This document shows positions 18,662 to 27,990 of a stretch of 64,000 nt of DNA, one piece after another. The position numbers were made by a program, and so were the translations under genes. This DNA comes from an uncultured Chitinophaga sp. (GTDB lineage Bacteria; Bacteroidota; Bacteroidia; Cytophagales; Cyclobacteriaceae), in contig CABHOK010000003.1 in the NCBI GenBank assembly GCA_902168205.1, forward strand, positions 1,674,001 through 1,738,000, written 5' to 3'. Below the pieces are notes generated by a model. The model searched no databases. It was not told where the DNA came from and saw only the letters and a list, made by a program, of their open reading frames with translations. Numbering within the stretch: the first letter of the stretch is position 1; each line of letters opens with the position of its first letter.

Positions 18662-20308
18662 TTACCCCTTCGTTTTATTCTTCATCCATTCATTATACTC
18701 CCTGATTATCCTTACAAAATCCTCGCGTTGATACGCACCACTCTTCACGCGCTCTGACAAATCCGGATAATCGGCAACAAGCTTCGATACCCCTCTGTTA
18801 AAATTCAGAAACATAACCTCCAACAACTGATCGCCTTTTTTATAGTACATCCGCGTAGCTACGATCTTTTGTGTACGATCGTGCATACTCGTTGTAACGT
18901 AACTATATCTATACACCGGGATTGCTCCGCTCAACACACGCTGGCAGAATTTATGCTCGTATGTCCAGGGGCTTGTATTCATATCCTTTACCCACGTGAG
19001 TGACTGCCTGAAGACTCCTTTGTAACTGTAGCCGTGTATTTCCTTCGGGTATATTTCCACACGCTTGTTGTCTTTTAAAACAATGATTTCATCCTCCATC
19101 CATACAGAATCACCAAAGGGCATAACATCGTGTGAGGGTATAATGAAACGAACATCCATAGTATCGCCCGGGGTGATCACGATGTAGTCGCGCGGGCCTC
19201 CTTTCACTACAACAGGTTCACTCACGGATGGTGCCATATCTTCCTTCGCCAGTGAAGGCTTTGCAAAGCCCCGGTCTATCATATCAGGCTGAACTCCGTT
19301 TACAAATCCGTTAGCAACAAACCGGGCACGCTTGTCTGCTATACCTGGCTTGAGTTCGAACGCAACCTGTTCGGTGTTAAAAGCGGCCGCTTTGGTAATC
19401 TTCTTTATCCATTCTTCTGCTTTATCAAAATCATTCAATTCATAATAGGCCAATGCCAGATTACCATAGATCATAGCCGACACTTTCGGATCGATGCGTG
19501 CGTTCTTATCTTCACTCGCTTCCTTCAAAGCTGCCTCCCATATACCGATCGCTTCATTTACCTGTTGTTTGAATGTATCGTTGAGGTAATCTATCTTTTT
19601 ACTGGCACCGGCAATAGCATTGTATAGCAGCGAGAACGCTTTTAGTAAATCAGCATACTCTCCCTTTTTGTCTTTTACATAACCAACATTTACACGATCG
19701 CCTGCCATGCCATAGCCGTAGTTGCTGAACAGCCAGTTGCGTACTTCGGCCTTTCGTTGTTCCGTACGCTCGTATCGCAGACCATCTTTGAAGCTATAGT
19801 CGTTATTATACTCTTGTTGCAGGCTGGACAATGAAGACCTGTTCTGCGGGTAATACTGTGTTGTAAAGAAACCTGCCAAATCCTGCTCGGTAATTACCTG
19901 ACCTTTGGCCACTACCCGAATTTTCATTGGGAAGGAATATGTAATGTCATACCAATATTGATGCATGACCGATTTGACACCATTCTTCTCGGTATCGACC
20001 GGCTTGTCATTGACTTCCTTGTTGGTAATGGTGAGTGGACTAACCACAAGTTCAATCTGCACATCGCCATTCTCGCGAACGCGTTTATAGCCCGGTATAT
20101 GCAATGCACGCTGGAGTGAGTCGCGCTGCCACGCAGCAAGATCATTGCCCAGATCTTCCAATCTGTACGAATACGTTTTAAGCGACTTGTCCAGCGGCTT
20201 TAACGGGTATCTATAGAAGTATAGATCCTTTGGTTCATATTTAATGTTTTGTGAAAACGTTATTCCGATAGCCAGGAATAAAAGGCAGGTTGTCAGGATT
20301 AGGCGCAC
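18662..20308 (-). CDS. Secreted TPR-containing protein of the surface array
   Basis: The 548-residue product has a signal peptide (MRLILTTCLLFLAIGITFSQ). Residues roughly 215-305 carry TPR-like helices, best seen in MIYGNLALAYYELNDFDKAEEWI, where the spaced A/Y/L positions fit one tetratricopeptide unit. The C-terminal part (from about residue 360) is beta-rich, with segments like DYIVITPGDTMDVRFIIPSHD. TPR proteins of this sort often hold large exported proteins in the periplasm. No catalytic residues were recognised. A 227-nt gap of AT-rich DNA separates it from the upstream secreted gene, so it may have its own start of transcription, while it is tightly linked to the helical-repeat gene downstream (1 nt gap). 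Confidence 0.65.
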   Translation of the reverse strand: MRLILTTCLLFLAIGITFSQNIKYEPKDLYFYRYPLKPLDKSLKTYSYRLEDLGNDLAAWQRDSLQRALHIPGYKRVRENGDVQIELVVSPLTITNKEVNDKPVDTEKNGVKSVMHQYWYDITYSFPMKIRVVAKGQVITEQDLAGFFTTQYYPQNRSSLSSLQQEYNNDYSFKDGLRYERTEQRKAEVRNWLFSNYGYGMAGDRVNVGYVKDKKGEYADLLKAFSLLYNAIAGASKKIDYLNDTFKQQVNEAIGIWEAALKEASEDKNARIDPKVSAMIYGNLALAYYELNDFDKAEEWIKKITKAAAFNTEQVAFELKPGIADKRARFVANGFVNGVQPDMIDRGFAKPSLAKEDMAPSVSEPVVVKGGPRDYIVITPGDTMDVRFIIPSHDVMPFGDSVWMEDEIIVLKDNKRVEIYPKEIHGYSYKGVFRQSLTWVKDMNTSPWTYEHKFCQRVLSGAIPVYRYSYVTTSMHDRTQKIVATRMYYKKGDQLLEVMFLNFNRGVSKLVADYPDLSERVKSGAYQREDFVRIIREYNEWMKNKTKG

Positions 20309-20535
20309 GTGTATTAGTTTTTTAGTATCTATATTTTCAATTAGAGCTTTACCGATATGTAGTTTGTAAACCTCTATTTTAAGCCGTAGTCAAATGGTTC
20401 ACATAAAGAGAATTCGCCAAGAGATAAATAACATTGTCAATTATGATGGGATTCGGAGAAGTTACTGATATATATACTTGCATCAATAAAATATCTTCTG
20501 GATTTCATCATATCTCATCGCTCTGTCTCGTTTTC

Positions 20536-21195
20536 TTATTCTTGTGTGAAATAAGGAAGCAATCTTTTGAACTTCCTTTTCCTAAACACAAACTCAATTT
20601 TGTTCCCGAGTAGCCAGGATTTATCCAAGTTTCCCAAATCAAAGTTTTCATACAAAACGTAACAAATATTCCTTCCTTCGTAAATCAATTCATAGCAATG
20701 ATTCGAATACTGACTATATTTTTGAATAAGTGAATCCGGGGTGTTGCGTTTTAGAAAGTCCGCCAAACCAATAGTTAATGGTAGTAGTGGATCCTTGGTT
20801 TTAGTTAAAATTCCGTTTTTAAACAGATAAGTCTGTAGTTCACTTTGTGCGAACACAATGGGAGCACCACTAACCCGAGAGTAAACAACCAAAAATTCTT
20901 TGTCGGTTATTTCAATCCTTTTTAATTCATGTATTATAAATGCCCGCTGTCCGGTTTCAAAACTCATTTCTATTCGCAGAACTCCGATTGCATCGTTTTC
21001 CACTGCTATTGTATATTTTATAATTTCCTCTTCGGTGTTATCTGGTGGATAGTAGCTTTTGTTTTTTATCAAAGAATCTACATCTATTCCCTCTAGCAAG
21101 TCTTGAGGGATCAGCTTCAGGATGTCAAACATCGATTGTCCATTTACCAAAGCGGGCGCCCCAGAGATTAGCAGTATTATCCAAATTTTATTCAT
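20536..21195 (-). CDS. Small secreted protein next to the toxin/immunity pair, unknown
   Basis: The 219-residue product has a signal peptide (MNKIWIILLISGAPALVNGQ) and a mature part of mixed strands and helices with many charged residues (for example EEEIIKYTIAVENDAIGVLRIE). It resembles no family I can name. The DNA is clearly AT-richer than the flanking TPR and giant genes, like the lipoprotein before it and the tip of the modular toxin, and 111 nt separate it from that lipoprotein. Small exported or lipidated proteins of foreign composition behind a toxin are often extra immunity proteins kept from earlier toxin tips; that is a possible reading here, not a demonstrated one. Confidence 0.55.
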   Translation of the reverse strand: MNKIWIILLISGAPALVNGQSMFDILKLIPQDLLEGIDVDSLIKNKSYYPPDNTEEEIIKYTIAVENDAIGVLRIEMSFETGQRAFIIHELKRIEITDKEFLVVYSRVSGAPIVFAQSELQTYLFKNGILTKTKDPLLPLTIGLADFLKRNTPDSLIQKYSQYSNHCYELIYEGRNICYVLYENFDLGNLDKSWLLGNKIEFVFRKRKFKRLLPYFTQE

Positions 21196-21306
21196 AAAAA
21201 GTATCGGTCGCTTCTATCAATATAATCACGTTATTATCTACGGCTTCTCATTTTCCATAGAGATCGATCACATACCTTAATTCGGGAATGACATATATAA
21301 TTCATA

Positions 21307-22158
21307 TTAGTAAAGCCAGTCTTCAGGTAAATCCATTCCGTGGCATCGGGTAAAAACTACATCGTCTATTGATTTCCATTTAGTTTTATCTATAGTGTCA
21401 ATGTGCCATTCAGCCAGATGGTTCTGTTCTTCTTCACGGTATTTAAAAGCTACTTTTAAGTCGAAGTCAGAAATACTAACTCGTTTTTGTGGCTTACGCG
21501 TTTCTATTACTTTTAATTTTTCATTTAAAGAATAAAAAAAATCGTCATCCTTCCACCAGTACATTGGTAGCTCGCCAAAAAAATACTCAACATTTTCCAA
21601 GTACCAATTATTTTGCTTGTAAGTGAAAACGAAGCTTTTTCCATAAGAGTCATCGAATTTATAGGACAACCTAATCGTATCCGTGTCGACTTGGAAACTA
21701 AGGCTATGGCTCAGCCGTAATGGATAACTTTTAAATAGCTTCTCAGCTACGGGATGAGCTAACAAATACTCATATGATATATCTTCTATATAAGGGGGGA
21801 CTATATTGGATAAAGTTGTTTTTAACGAAAATATGTCTGCACTTTTAGAGCGTTCGTAAAAAGCCCAGTATGTTAAATCTCCATCAATCTGGTCATCTTC
21901 TTTTTTGTTATACTTTACCGCAAGGAAATTAATCTTTCCATCTTTACCCAAGTCCGACACTCTTACATAGTCATCGATGACAAAACCCGCTGGAATGCAT
22001 ATATAAGGTGGCAATAATTTAATGTACTGTGGGCCACCGTATACAGTTCTATTACAATTCGATTGTACTGTGCTGACAGCTTGCTTTTTCTGTTGCCCGT
22101 CACAACTGCTAAAAAAAAGCATTAAAACAGTCACAAGGATCATTGATCGTCTATTCAT
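21307..22158 (-). CDS. Lipoprotein, candidate immunity protein for the GH19 tip
   Basis: The 283-residue product starts with a lipoprotein signal (MNRRSMILVTVLMLFFSSC), so it should sit in a membrane facing the periplasm. The mature part has no known domain; it is rich in Tyr, Phe, Lys and Asp (for example YWAFYERSKSADIF). The ATG at 22158 overlaps the end of the upstream 1371-residue gene by 8 nt (22151-22158), a coupling typical of toxin/immunity pairs; a longer reading to 22185 uses TTG and only extends the signal, so it was not chosen. A periplasm-facing lipoprotein is what would be needed to block a peptidoglycan-cutting GH19 domain. The immunity role is inferred from position, overlap, localisation and AT-rich composition shared with the toxin tip. 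Confidence 0.65.
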   Translation of the reverse strand: MNRRSMILVTVLMLFFSSCDGQQKKQAVSTVQSNCNRTVYGGPQYIKLLPPYICIPAGFVIDDYVRVSDLGKDGKINFLAVKYNKKEDDQIDGDLTYWAFYERSKSADIFSLKTTLSNIVPPYIEDISYEYLLAHPVAEKLFKSYPLRLSHSLSFQVDTDTIRLSYKFDDSYGKSFVFTYKQNNWYLENVEYFFGELPMYWWKDDDFFYSLNEKLKVIETRKPQKRVSISDFDLKVAFKYREEEQNHLAEWHIDTIDKTKWKSIDDVVFTRCHGMDLPEDWLY

Positions 22159-25100
22159 CTTTTTTACATTTAAATTGTCCCTCAATTAAAGCAGAATATT
22201 TATTAGAACGCGAATTCGAATGATTTGCCACTCCATTTTCATTCCCCGTATTGACTAATGCCGATACTTTTTCAATGGAAAGATTATCAAGTTTTTCAAT
22301 TTTATTTTGTAACTGAGACTTAAAGTGGATAAACGCAGAGTAAACAACAAGTCTTGGTATGTCTGCAACAGCATCAGGATTTTCGACTATATCAATTGAC
22401 TCATTGTATGGCGATAATTTCAATTTGCTATTAAGAGCAATATAACTCGCTTTTCCAGTTAGCTGAATTGCGCCCTTTCCTCGATAATTAAAGCCATCGT
22501 CAGTGGTGAGGTAGTCACCATTGCCTAAGTTGTTTCCATAAGCGTAATTAAAAATATTTTTTTCAATTTGCGCTTTCTCAGATTCACTCGGAGCAGAGTA
22601 TTTTTTGAATTGCCCTAAAGTATCTTTTACAAACAAGACTGGTATTTTAACAAGATATTTCGATTGTATAGCCCCATTATAAGTCCCATAGCAATTGACA
22701 GTGTCTGTCGGTTTATATCTTTGGCTTTTGAGTATAGATTCATTGGGTTCGATTTTTTCATAGTATGCCACTTGGCAAAATTGTTTGTACAGTTTCGATG
22801 ACCAGAATTCCTGATTGAACCATCTTGTTTTAGCTTTAAGTGTTGCTTTAAAGTAATCCAACAATTCATTGTTTCCCGTTAGATTCCAAGTCTTTCCTTT
22901 TCCTTCCTTAGTTGCAGTCAAATTATTTGTTTCGATAGCAATTTGAGCGATTATCTTCGCTTGTCTTTCGCATGTATTGTATTCAAATCCCGTCTCTTGC
23001 ATTGAGACATTAAACGCATCAATATACTCTTGTTTGTTCTTAGTTACTCTCGGGAATATTTGAGTAAAACTAGCATCTGACATAGCTAAATCCTTTCCAC
23101 ATTTAGTACAACAAAAACCTGAGGAACAAACAGTATTAGTGGTTTTCTCACTTTTAGCACCAGCCGGTTTCAGATCGCCAAATATATATTTACGTAATTT
23201 TTCAACTTTGGCAAAAGTGCTTAGAGAGTCTTTCTCACTCTCAATTAAGATTTTGAATAACGATTTTTCATTTGCCTTTAGCATAAAACCAGCTTGATAC
23301 TCATGATCTTCATTTGTCGAATTAAAGTCATAATATATCTTAGGATCTAATAACGTGTCTGCAAGTATTTCATTTGATATTAAAATGTGGTTAAAATCAG
23401 TATCCCCAACAGTTAGATAATATGCGTCATACAAGCTTTTTCTGTTTTTTGCCTGATCGGGTTTAAAAACTGGCAACTTCGCATTGTTTGTAGCTCTACT
23501 CTTTATGCCGTTGATAATTGCTAACACATCGTCACAGTCATCGAATATACCGAGACATGGCAGTACCATCTCGCTTTCATCATCATTCTCAAACAACCCT
23601 ATTACCTTCTGCGGATTGTGGATATTGTCCCACTGATATTTATAGAGAGTTTGACCACTGCTATAGTCCATCAAGTTATCTGTAGAGCTTTTTGATAGCG
23701 ATGGAAACTCGCTGAAAGTATGTTTCAGGTTAAATGCTCCATGACCAACTTCGTGGGCTATCGTAGTTATAGCAGTTGTACTATTAAGGTTGTCAGTAAA
23801 TATAAATCCAGCCTGTTTGCTGCGTGGCATATAACCTGACGCACTGCCACCACTCTTTGGCTTGGGCACTAAGAATATATAGTATGTTTTATCCAGCAGG
23901 TTACCATAGGCTTTGATAACCTTCTTCATGTCACCGGTATAGTTGGTGAGCAGGCCGCTTTCGCCATCATCGAAGGTGTCGTCCAGTGATACTTTGATGG
24001 AAGGTTCAATCTTTACATCCCAAGTGGCTACGGCTTGGCCATATATCTTGGTAAGTTTTTGTGACAGTATATTGGCGCTGAGTCCACCCGGAACAGAGGC
24101 TCCGTTTACCGGTACGATAACGAGGTTGCGGGTTAGCTGATCGTAGCTTACCAAATTTAGTTTACCCAGTACATTGTCTTTGACAGTATCGGAGGGAGTA
24201 TATAGCGCCAGTAATTCTTCCACCATGCCTTCTGCACCGCCACGAACACTGAGAGTATAATTGCTGCCGCTGTTGGTGGCTGGCACTTTCGAGCCGTTTA
24301 TTTCAAAACGAACTTTGTCAGCATCTATATCCGTGCCTTCCAGCGTAGCGGCTACGGCATCGGGTTGTGATGCCGTAACGGCTTTCCACGGTATATAGTG
24401 GCCGCCTGCAAGTTGCTGGTAGTATGATGAGAGCGCTTCGTGTTTCTTTTCATCGAAGCCATATTTACCATTGCCTTTATTAAAAGTAAGAGCGATGGTA
24501 TAATTACGATCGCCTCGTCCAGCTGCTGCTCGCGCTTCGTCTGCGGTGGTTTTGGTGATGTTGCCTTTCCCGTCTACTACATAGCCATTGCCTACTCCAT
24601 CGGCAATGGAATAGCTTTTACCTTTCGGCAGTACTTTCTTTTCACCATCCGTAGTATAGACTTCTATATTTCCCTCATCATCTTTTGTTACCGTTGCGAT
24701 TGCTGCTCCTGTAATTTCAATCAGTGTTTCAGTGGCAACTATATTTACCGGCAACTCTCCGTTTAAGGGTGCGTTGGTTGAGTCAACTTTCTTCTCTGAT
24801 TTTACAAGGAATTTACTATCGGCATTCCAGACGCTTTTTATTTCACCTGCCGTAAGCCAGTGCTGCTCATTTACACGAATGTTCTTGAACGTCATGCGCA
24901 CTTTGGCCGACTGAAACCACGGCACGATCATCATACCCGAGCCGGTATAGGTGCCGCCTTCGTTGGCAGTGATCTCACGCACCAGTACTTCATAACCTGC
25001 GGCATAGAGCGTGTCGTTGATTCCTAACCGTGCAGCCGGTATAGCATTGGCCGGAACTGCCGGTGGAGATACATCGCTTTTACAAACAAAATCATTGGCA

Positions 25101-26266
25101 CCTGCTATAGCGGTCTTGAAAATTTTAACTGTGCCATAGTCACTTACCTGTGTGCTCTGCTCCGCACGTACCTGTACTTCGTATTCAGTATTGGGCTGTA
25201 GCTGTGGTATAGATTTCCATTGATCGTTGGTCAGTTCGCTATACCATTCATCGTGGCTTCGGCTATTGTGGGGCCTATAGCGTACCCGGTAAGAAACCGC
25301 ATCTGTTCCGGCTGTCGGCTGTTCCCATCGCACAACCAGTGAAGAAGGATTGGCTTTCTGAAGTGCCAGGTTTTCCGGTATACCTAACTGGTCACCAAAC
25401 TGAAATACATATACTTCGCTCTTACCGTTGTTCTTGAACAGATCGCGACCTTCTGTATCTTTCGCCTGCACCTGCCATGCGTATTTTCTTCCGGGTATAA
25501 GTGCAGGCTCGGCAGGGCCATATACTATTTGTGTGGAAGAGGTTGTAGTTTCATATAGCGGTTGCTGGCTAAGGAAAGCATCGTAGGGATTTCGTGATGC
25601 AGGCCATATCTCTACCAGTTTGAACATATACTCTGTAGTAAAGGCTGAATTGGGTGAACCGGTGTGACGTGGTGTCCATGTGAAAGCTATGTTTGTAGGG
25701 TCGAGTATCGCGGCCTTTGTTTCATTGCGCGGGAGGTTAAGCAATGGCGGATCGTTTAAAATAATCCATGCAATGGCTGTACCCTTGTTACTGACTACTG
25801 TATTCCGGTTGTAGTCTAATACCTCAATCGTAAACCGATATACACCTTCCGGAAGTTTGGCACCTTTCTCATATTGATTTTTAGACAACCCGGCAAAGTC
25901 AAGATTACCCGGATTGAAATATTCCTCCAGGTCTTCGCCATATAGCATGAGTGGTACACTTCCGCCCGGTAATACCAAGGGCTGCTGGGGAATGAAGCTT
26001 TGCTTCGTGCGGATGGTAATACCGACACCTTCTATTGTAATTCTGAGTTTTCCACGATACTCCGTTAGTGTAGGATCATTCAGCGTGAAATTTACAATGA
26101 GCCGTTGTGCCCCTACAGCCGTATAGTCTGTCAGATATGGACTATACGGCGCCAGAATTTGTGTATTAACCTGGACCGGATAGGTTTGCGCCTGTGCTTT
26201 GATACAGGCTATTAGAAGTAAAACTACACTTACTACGCTGCGCACTATTTCTATTGTCTTTCTCAT
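22151..26266 (-). CDS. Modular exported protein: TANFOR-like, Fn3, metzincin-like site, GH19 tip; candidate polymorphic toxin
   Basis: The 1371-residue product has a signal peptide (to about residue 26) and then YPVQVNTQILAPYSPYL, the start typical of TANFOR-domain proteins of Bacteroidota. A fibronectin III module lies near 295-390. Around residues 838-849 is HEVGHGAFNLKH, an HExxH zinc site with a further His, followed by NLMDYS, which looks like a metzincin Met-turn. A Cys-rich linker (CSSGFCCTKC) precedes a C-terminal GH19 lysozyme/chitinase-like domain (about 1075-1365), with a likely catalytic Glu in AQIAIETNN near 1110 and the family hallmark NGDYL plus NYRGKGAIQLTGK near 1255. Conserved exported platform, peptidase module and lytic tip is the order of polymorphic toxins. 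The tip is encoded in AT-rich DNA, unlike the rest. The start overlaps the barrel gene by 4 nt (ATGA), the end overlaps the lipoprotein gene. Confidence 0.8.
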   Translation of the reverse strand: MRKTIEIVRSVVSVVLLLIACIKAQAQTYPVQVNTQILAPYSPYLTDYTAVGAQRLIVNFTLNDPTLTEYRGKLRITIEGVGITIRTKQSFIPQQPLVLPGGSVPLMLYGEDLEEYFNPGNLDFAGLSKNQYEKGAKLPEGVYRFTIEVLDYNRNTVVSNKGTAIAWIILNDPPLLNLPRNETKAAILDPTNIAFTWTPRHTGSPNSAFTTEYMFKLVEIWPASRNPYDAFLSQQPLYETTTSSTQIVYGPAEPALIPGRKYAWQVQAKDTEGRDLFKNNGKSEVYVFQFGDQLGIPENLALQKANPSSLVVRWEQPTAGTDAVSYRVRYRPHNSRSHDEWYSELTNDQWKSIPQLQPNTEYEVQVRAEQSTQVSDYGTVKIFKTAIAGANDFVCKSDVSPPAVPANAIPAARLGINDTLYAAGYEVLVREITANEGGTYTGSGMMIVPWFQSAKVRMTFKNIRVNEQHWLTAGEIKSVWNADSKFLVKSEKKVDSTNAPLNGELPVNIVATETLIEITGAAIATVTKDDEGNIEVYTTDGEKKVLPKGKSYSIADGVGNGYVVDGKGNITKTTADEARAAAGRGDRNYTIALTFNKGNGKYGFDEKKHEALSSYYQQLAGGHYIPWKAVTASQPDAVAATLEGTDIDADKVRFEINGSKVPATNSGSNYTLSVRGGAEGMVEELLALYTPSDTVKDNVLGKLNLVSYDQLTRNLVIVPVNGASVPGGLSANILSQKLTKIYGQAVATWDVKIEPSIKVSLDDTFDDGESGLLTNYTGDMKKVIKAYGNLLDKTYYIFLVPKPKSGGSASGYMPRSKQAGFIFTDNLNSTTAITTIAHEVGHGAFNLKHTFSEFPSLSKSSTDNLMDYSSGQTLYKYQWDNIHNPQKVIGLFENDDESEMVLPCLGIFDDCDDVLAIINGIKSRATNNAKLPVFKPDQAKNRKSLYDAYYLTVGDTDFNHILISNEILADTLLDPKIYYDFNSTNEDHEYQAGFMLKANEKSLFKILIESEKDSLSTFAKVEKLRKYIFGDLKPAGAKSEKTTNTVCSSGFCCTKCGKDLAMSDASFTQIFPRVTKNKQEYIDAFNVSMQETGFEYNTCERQAKIIAQIAIETNNLTATKEGKGKTWNLTGNNELLDYFKATLKAKTRWFNQEFWSSKLYKQFCQVAYYEKIEPNESILKSQRYKPTDTVNCYGTYNGAIQSKYLVKIPVLFVKDTLGQFKKYSAPSESEKAQIEKNIFNYAYGNNLGNGDYLTTDDGFNYRGKGAIQLTGKASYIALNSKLKLSPYNESIDIVENPDAVADIPRLVVYSAFIHFKSQLQNKIEKLDNLSIEKVSALVNTGNENGVANHSNSRSNKYSALIEGQFKCKKDE

Positions 26267-27990
26267 TTCATTCCAAAGGCATAACTATATCCGAGCGTAC
26301 CCGTAAATTCTGTAAAAGATTTTGCGGATGTTTCGCTTGTACTTTCACGGTTCACCGCTGCCATACTCAGATTCAAATTATGTTTCTTCTGTATTGTATA
26401 ACTTCCATTGATGCGTCCGTTCAGAATGGTGCTTACCCGCTCGGAGTTTGTATAGGTATTGTTATAGGATGATGACAGCGTAGCTCTAAGCCTGCGATCA
26501 AAAAATGTTTTACTAACCGAAGCAGTAGGTCCGAGCGTTTTAGTTGTGATCGTAGGACTATCATTTACATTACCATTGAACGCAACGGATACCGTGAGAT
26601 TCTGCGGCACCATGTTATACATATAGGCCACGTTGAGGTTGTAAAATTGGCTTCCTGAATTTTGCTCTACCTGACCTTGCTTGTCTGCGGCATCCTGCAC
26701 GTTCAGGTTCAGATTTATACTTTGCCTGCGTTCCTTTGAATTGCTCAAAGCATACGAGGCTGTGGCCGTGATGCTTTGCGAGATTTGTGTATAGTTAAGT
26801 GTATCCAGATTATCGTAAGGAGTAAGTTGATTTATATTCACAAACTGTGACCTGATATTAGTATAGGTCTGGAAGCTGGAATAGGAAGCCGAAAGGTTTA
26901 GCTTCTGGTTAGGTATATAGTTCACGTTAAGTGAACCTACCATTCTGCGCATGGTGCTCACTTTGCTTTTGTCGAGATTGTCGCGCTGCGTACCGGCACT
27001 TACCGCTACATTCATTTTTCCTTGCCACAGTGATGCAGAGCCGTTAGCGGTAATACTTTCCAGATCGTTGTTGAAGTAATAAGCACCGAGTGTGCGGTAC
27101 TGCGGGTCGATACGTTCATAGCCAACACCAAGACTATACGCGTCTTGTTGATAGGTTAAAGAAGTCTTGAATGCCTTGTAGTATGATGATGACAATCGTG
27201 GAGTGTATAAAAAACCGATGTTAGCCAACGGGTGCGTATGCTCACCTTCTTCTGCGCGTATATCGCGGGAAAGCGCACTGGAAGCAAGTTCGCCTTTCAA
27301 GACAAAGTGATCGAAGAATGTTTTACCGGCACCAACGCTAACAACAAGATTCTCCTGTGGCAAAATGCCGAGGCTATCGGGAATATCAGCAATAGAGCCA
27401 ATTTCATCTTTGGCGTGAAAAACGATCAGGTCAACGGTAGTAACGTCTTTGCTATAGCTGGTCTTGAAGCCATAGCCCATCCGTTTATACGCGGGTGTAT
27501 TGGTGATCAGCCCGGCTGTGTCTGTTTCAGGCTGCACGGCTCTCAGAAATCTTCCATACAATGCGCTGAACTTCCAGTTGCCTTCGGGTGCAAGATCAAT
27601 CGCGCCACCCAAAAATATATGGCCATTCACCGTATAGGGTGAATACGACATACTGCAATATCCGGCATGGCCTGTAATCCATTTATAGGTAGGATGAACA
27701 CTGTATTGATTGAAAGGTTGCTGAAAAGAAGTGTTCCTGTTTGAGACAGCAAAGCTCAAAGGTACATTCCAGCCGTACAATGAAAAGTTTATATTGCCGG
27801 AAGCATAGTATGTATAGGGATTGCGCCTGTTTTCAATACCGCTGGCAGTATAAAATATCTGGTTAAGTGATATACCACCTGTTACCGTAATTGGGGTAGT
27901 CTTTCCTACATCTGCTAGATTTTGAGCAACCAGCCATTGAGCAGAGAGAAGAATAAAACATACAATATATAGCGTGTAGAATCTACTCAT
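26263..27990 (-). CDS. Outer-membrane beta-barrel protein coupled to the modular toxin gene
   Basis: The 575-residue product has a signal peptide (MSRFYTLYIVCFILLSAQWLVAQ). The rest is a long run of amphipathic strands with alternating polar and aromatic residues, such as INFSLYGWNVPLSFAVSN and NLNVAYMYNMVPQNLTVSVA, ending in GYSYAFGMK, close to the aromatic ending of outer-membrane barrels. It is the first gene of the leftward array and its stop overlaps the ATG of the modular protein by 4 nt, so the two are translated together. A role as outer-membrane port or anchor for that protein is inferred from this coupling. The ATG at 27990 is preferred over an in-frame TTG six bases upstream. I found no clear promoter in front of it. 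Confidence 0.75.
   Translation of the reverse strand: MSRFYTLYIVCFILLSAQWLVAQNLADVGKTTPITVTGGISLNQIFYTASGIENRRNPYTYYASGNINFSLYGWNVPLSFAVSNRNTSFQQPFNQYSVHPTYKWITGHAGYCSMSYSPYTVNGHIFLGGAIDLAPEGNWKFSALYGRFLRAVQPETDTAGLITNTPAYKRMGYGFKTSYSKDVTTVDLIVFHAKDEIGSIADIPDSLGILPQENLVVSVGAGKTFFDHFVLKGELASSALSRDIRAEEGEHTHPLANIGFLYTPRLSSSYYKAFKTSLTYQQDAYSLGVGYERIDPQYRTLGAYYFNNDLESITANGSASLWQGKMNVAVSAGTQRDNLDKSKVSTMRRMVGSLNVNYIPNQKLNLSASYSSFQTYTNIRSQFVNINQLTPYDNLDTLNYTQISQSITATASYALSNSKERRQSINLNLNVQDAADKQGQVEQNSGSQFYNLNVAYMYNMVPQNLTVSVAFNGNVNDSPTITTKTLGPTASVSKTFFDRRLRATLSSSYNNTYTNSERVSTILNGRINGSYTIQKKHNLNLSMAAVNRESTSETSAKSFTEFTGTLGYSYAFGMK

Noticed and set aside
22151-23070. GH19 domain as a prophage endolysin
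   Set aside because: It is the C-terminal part of a signal-peptide-bearing 1371-residue protein; no phage genes are near.
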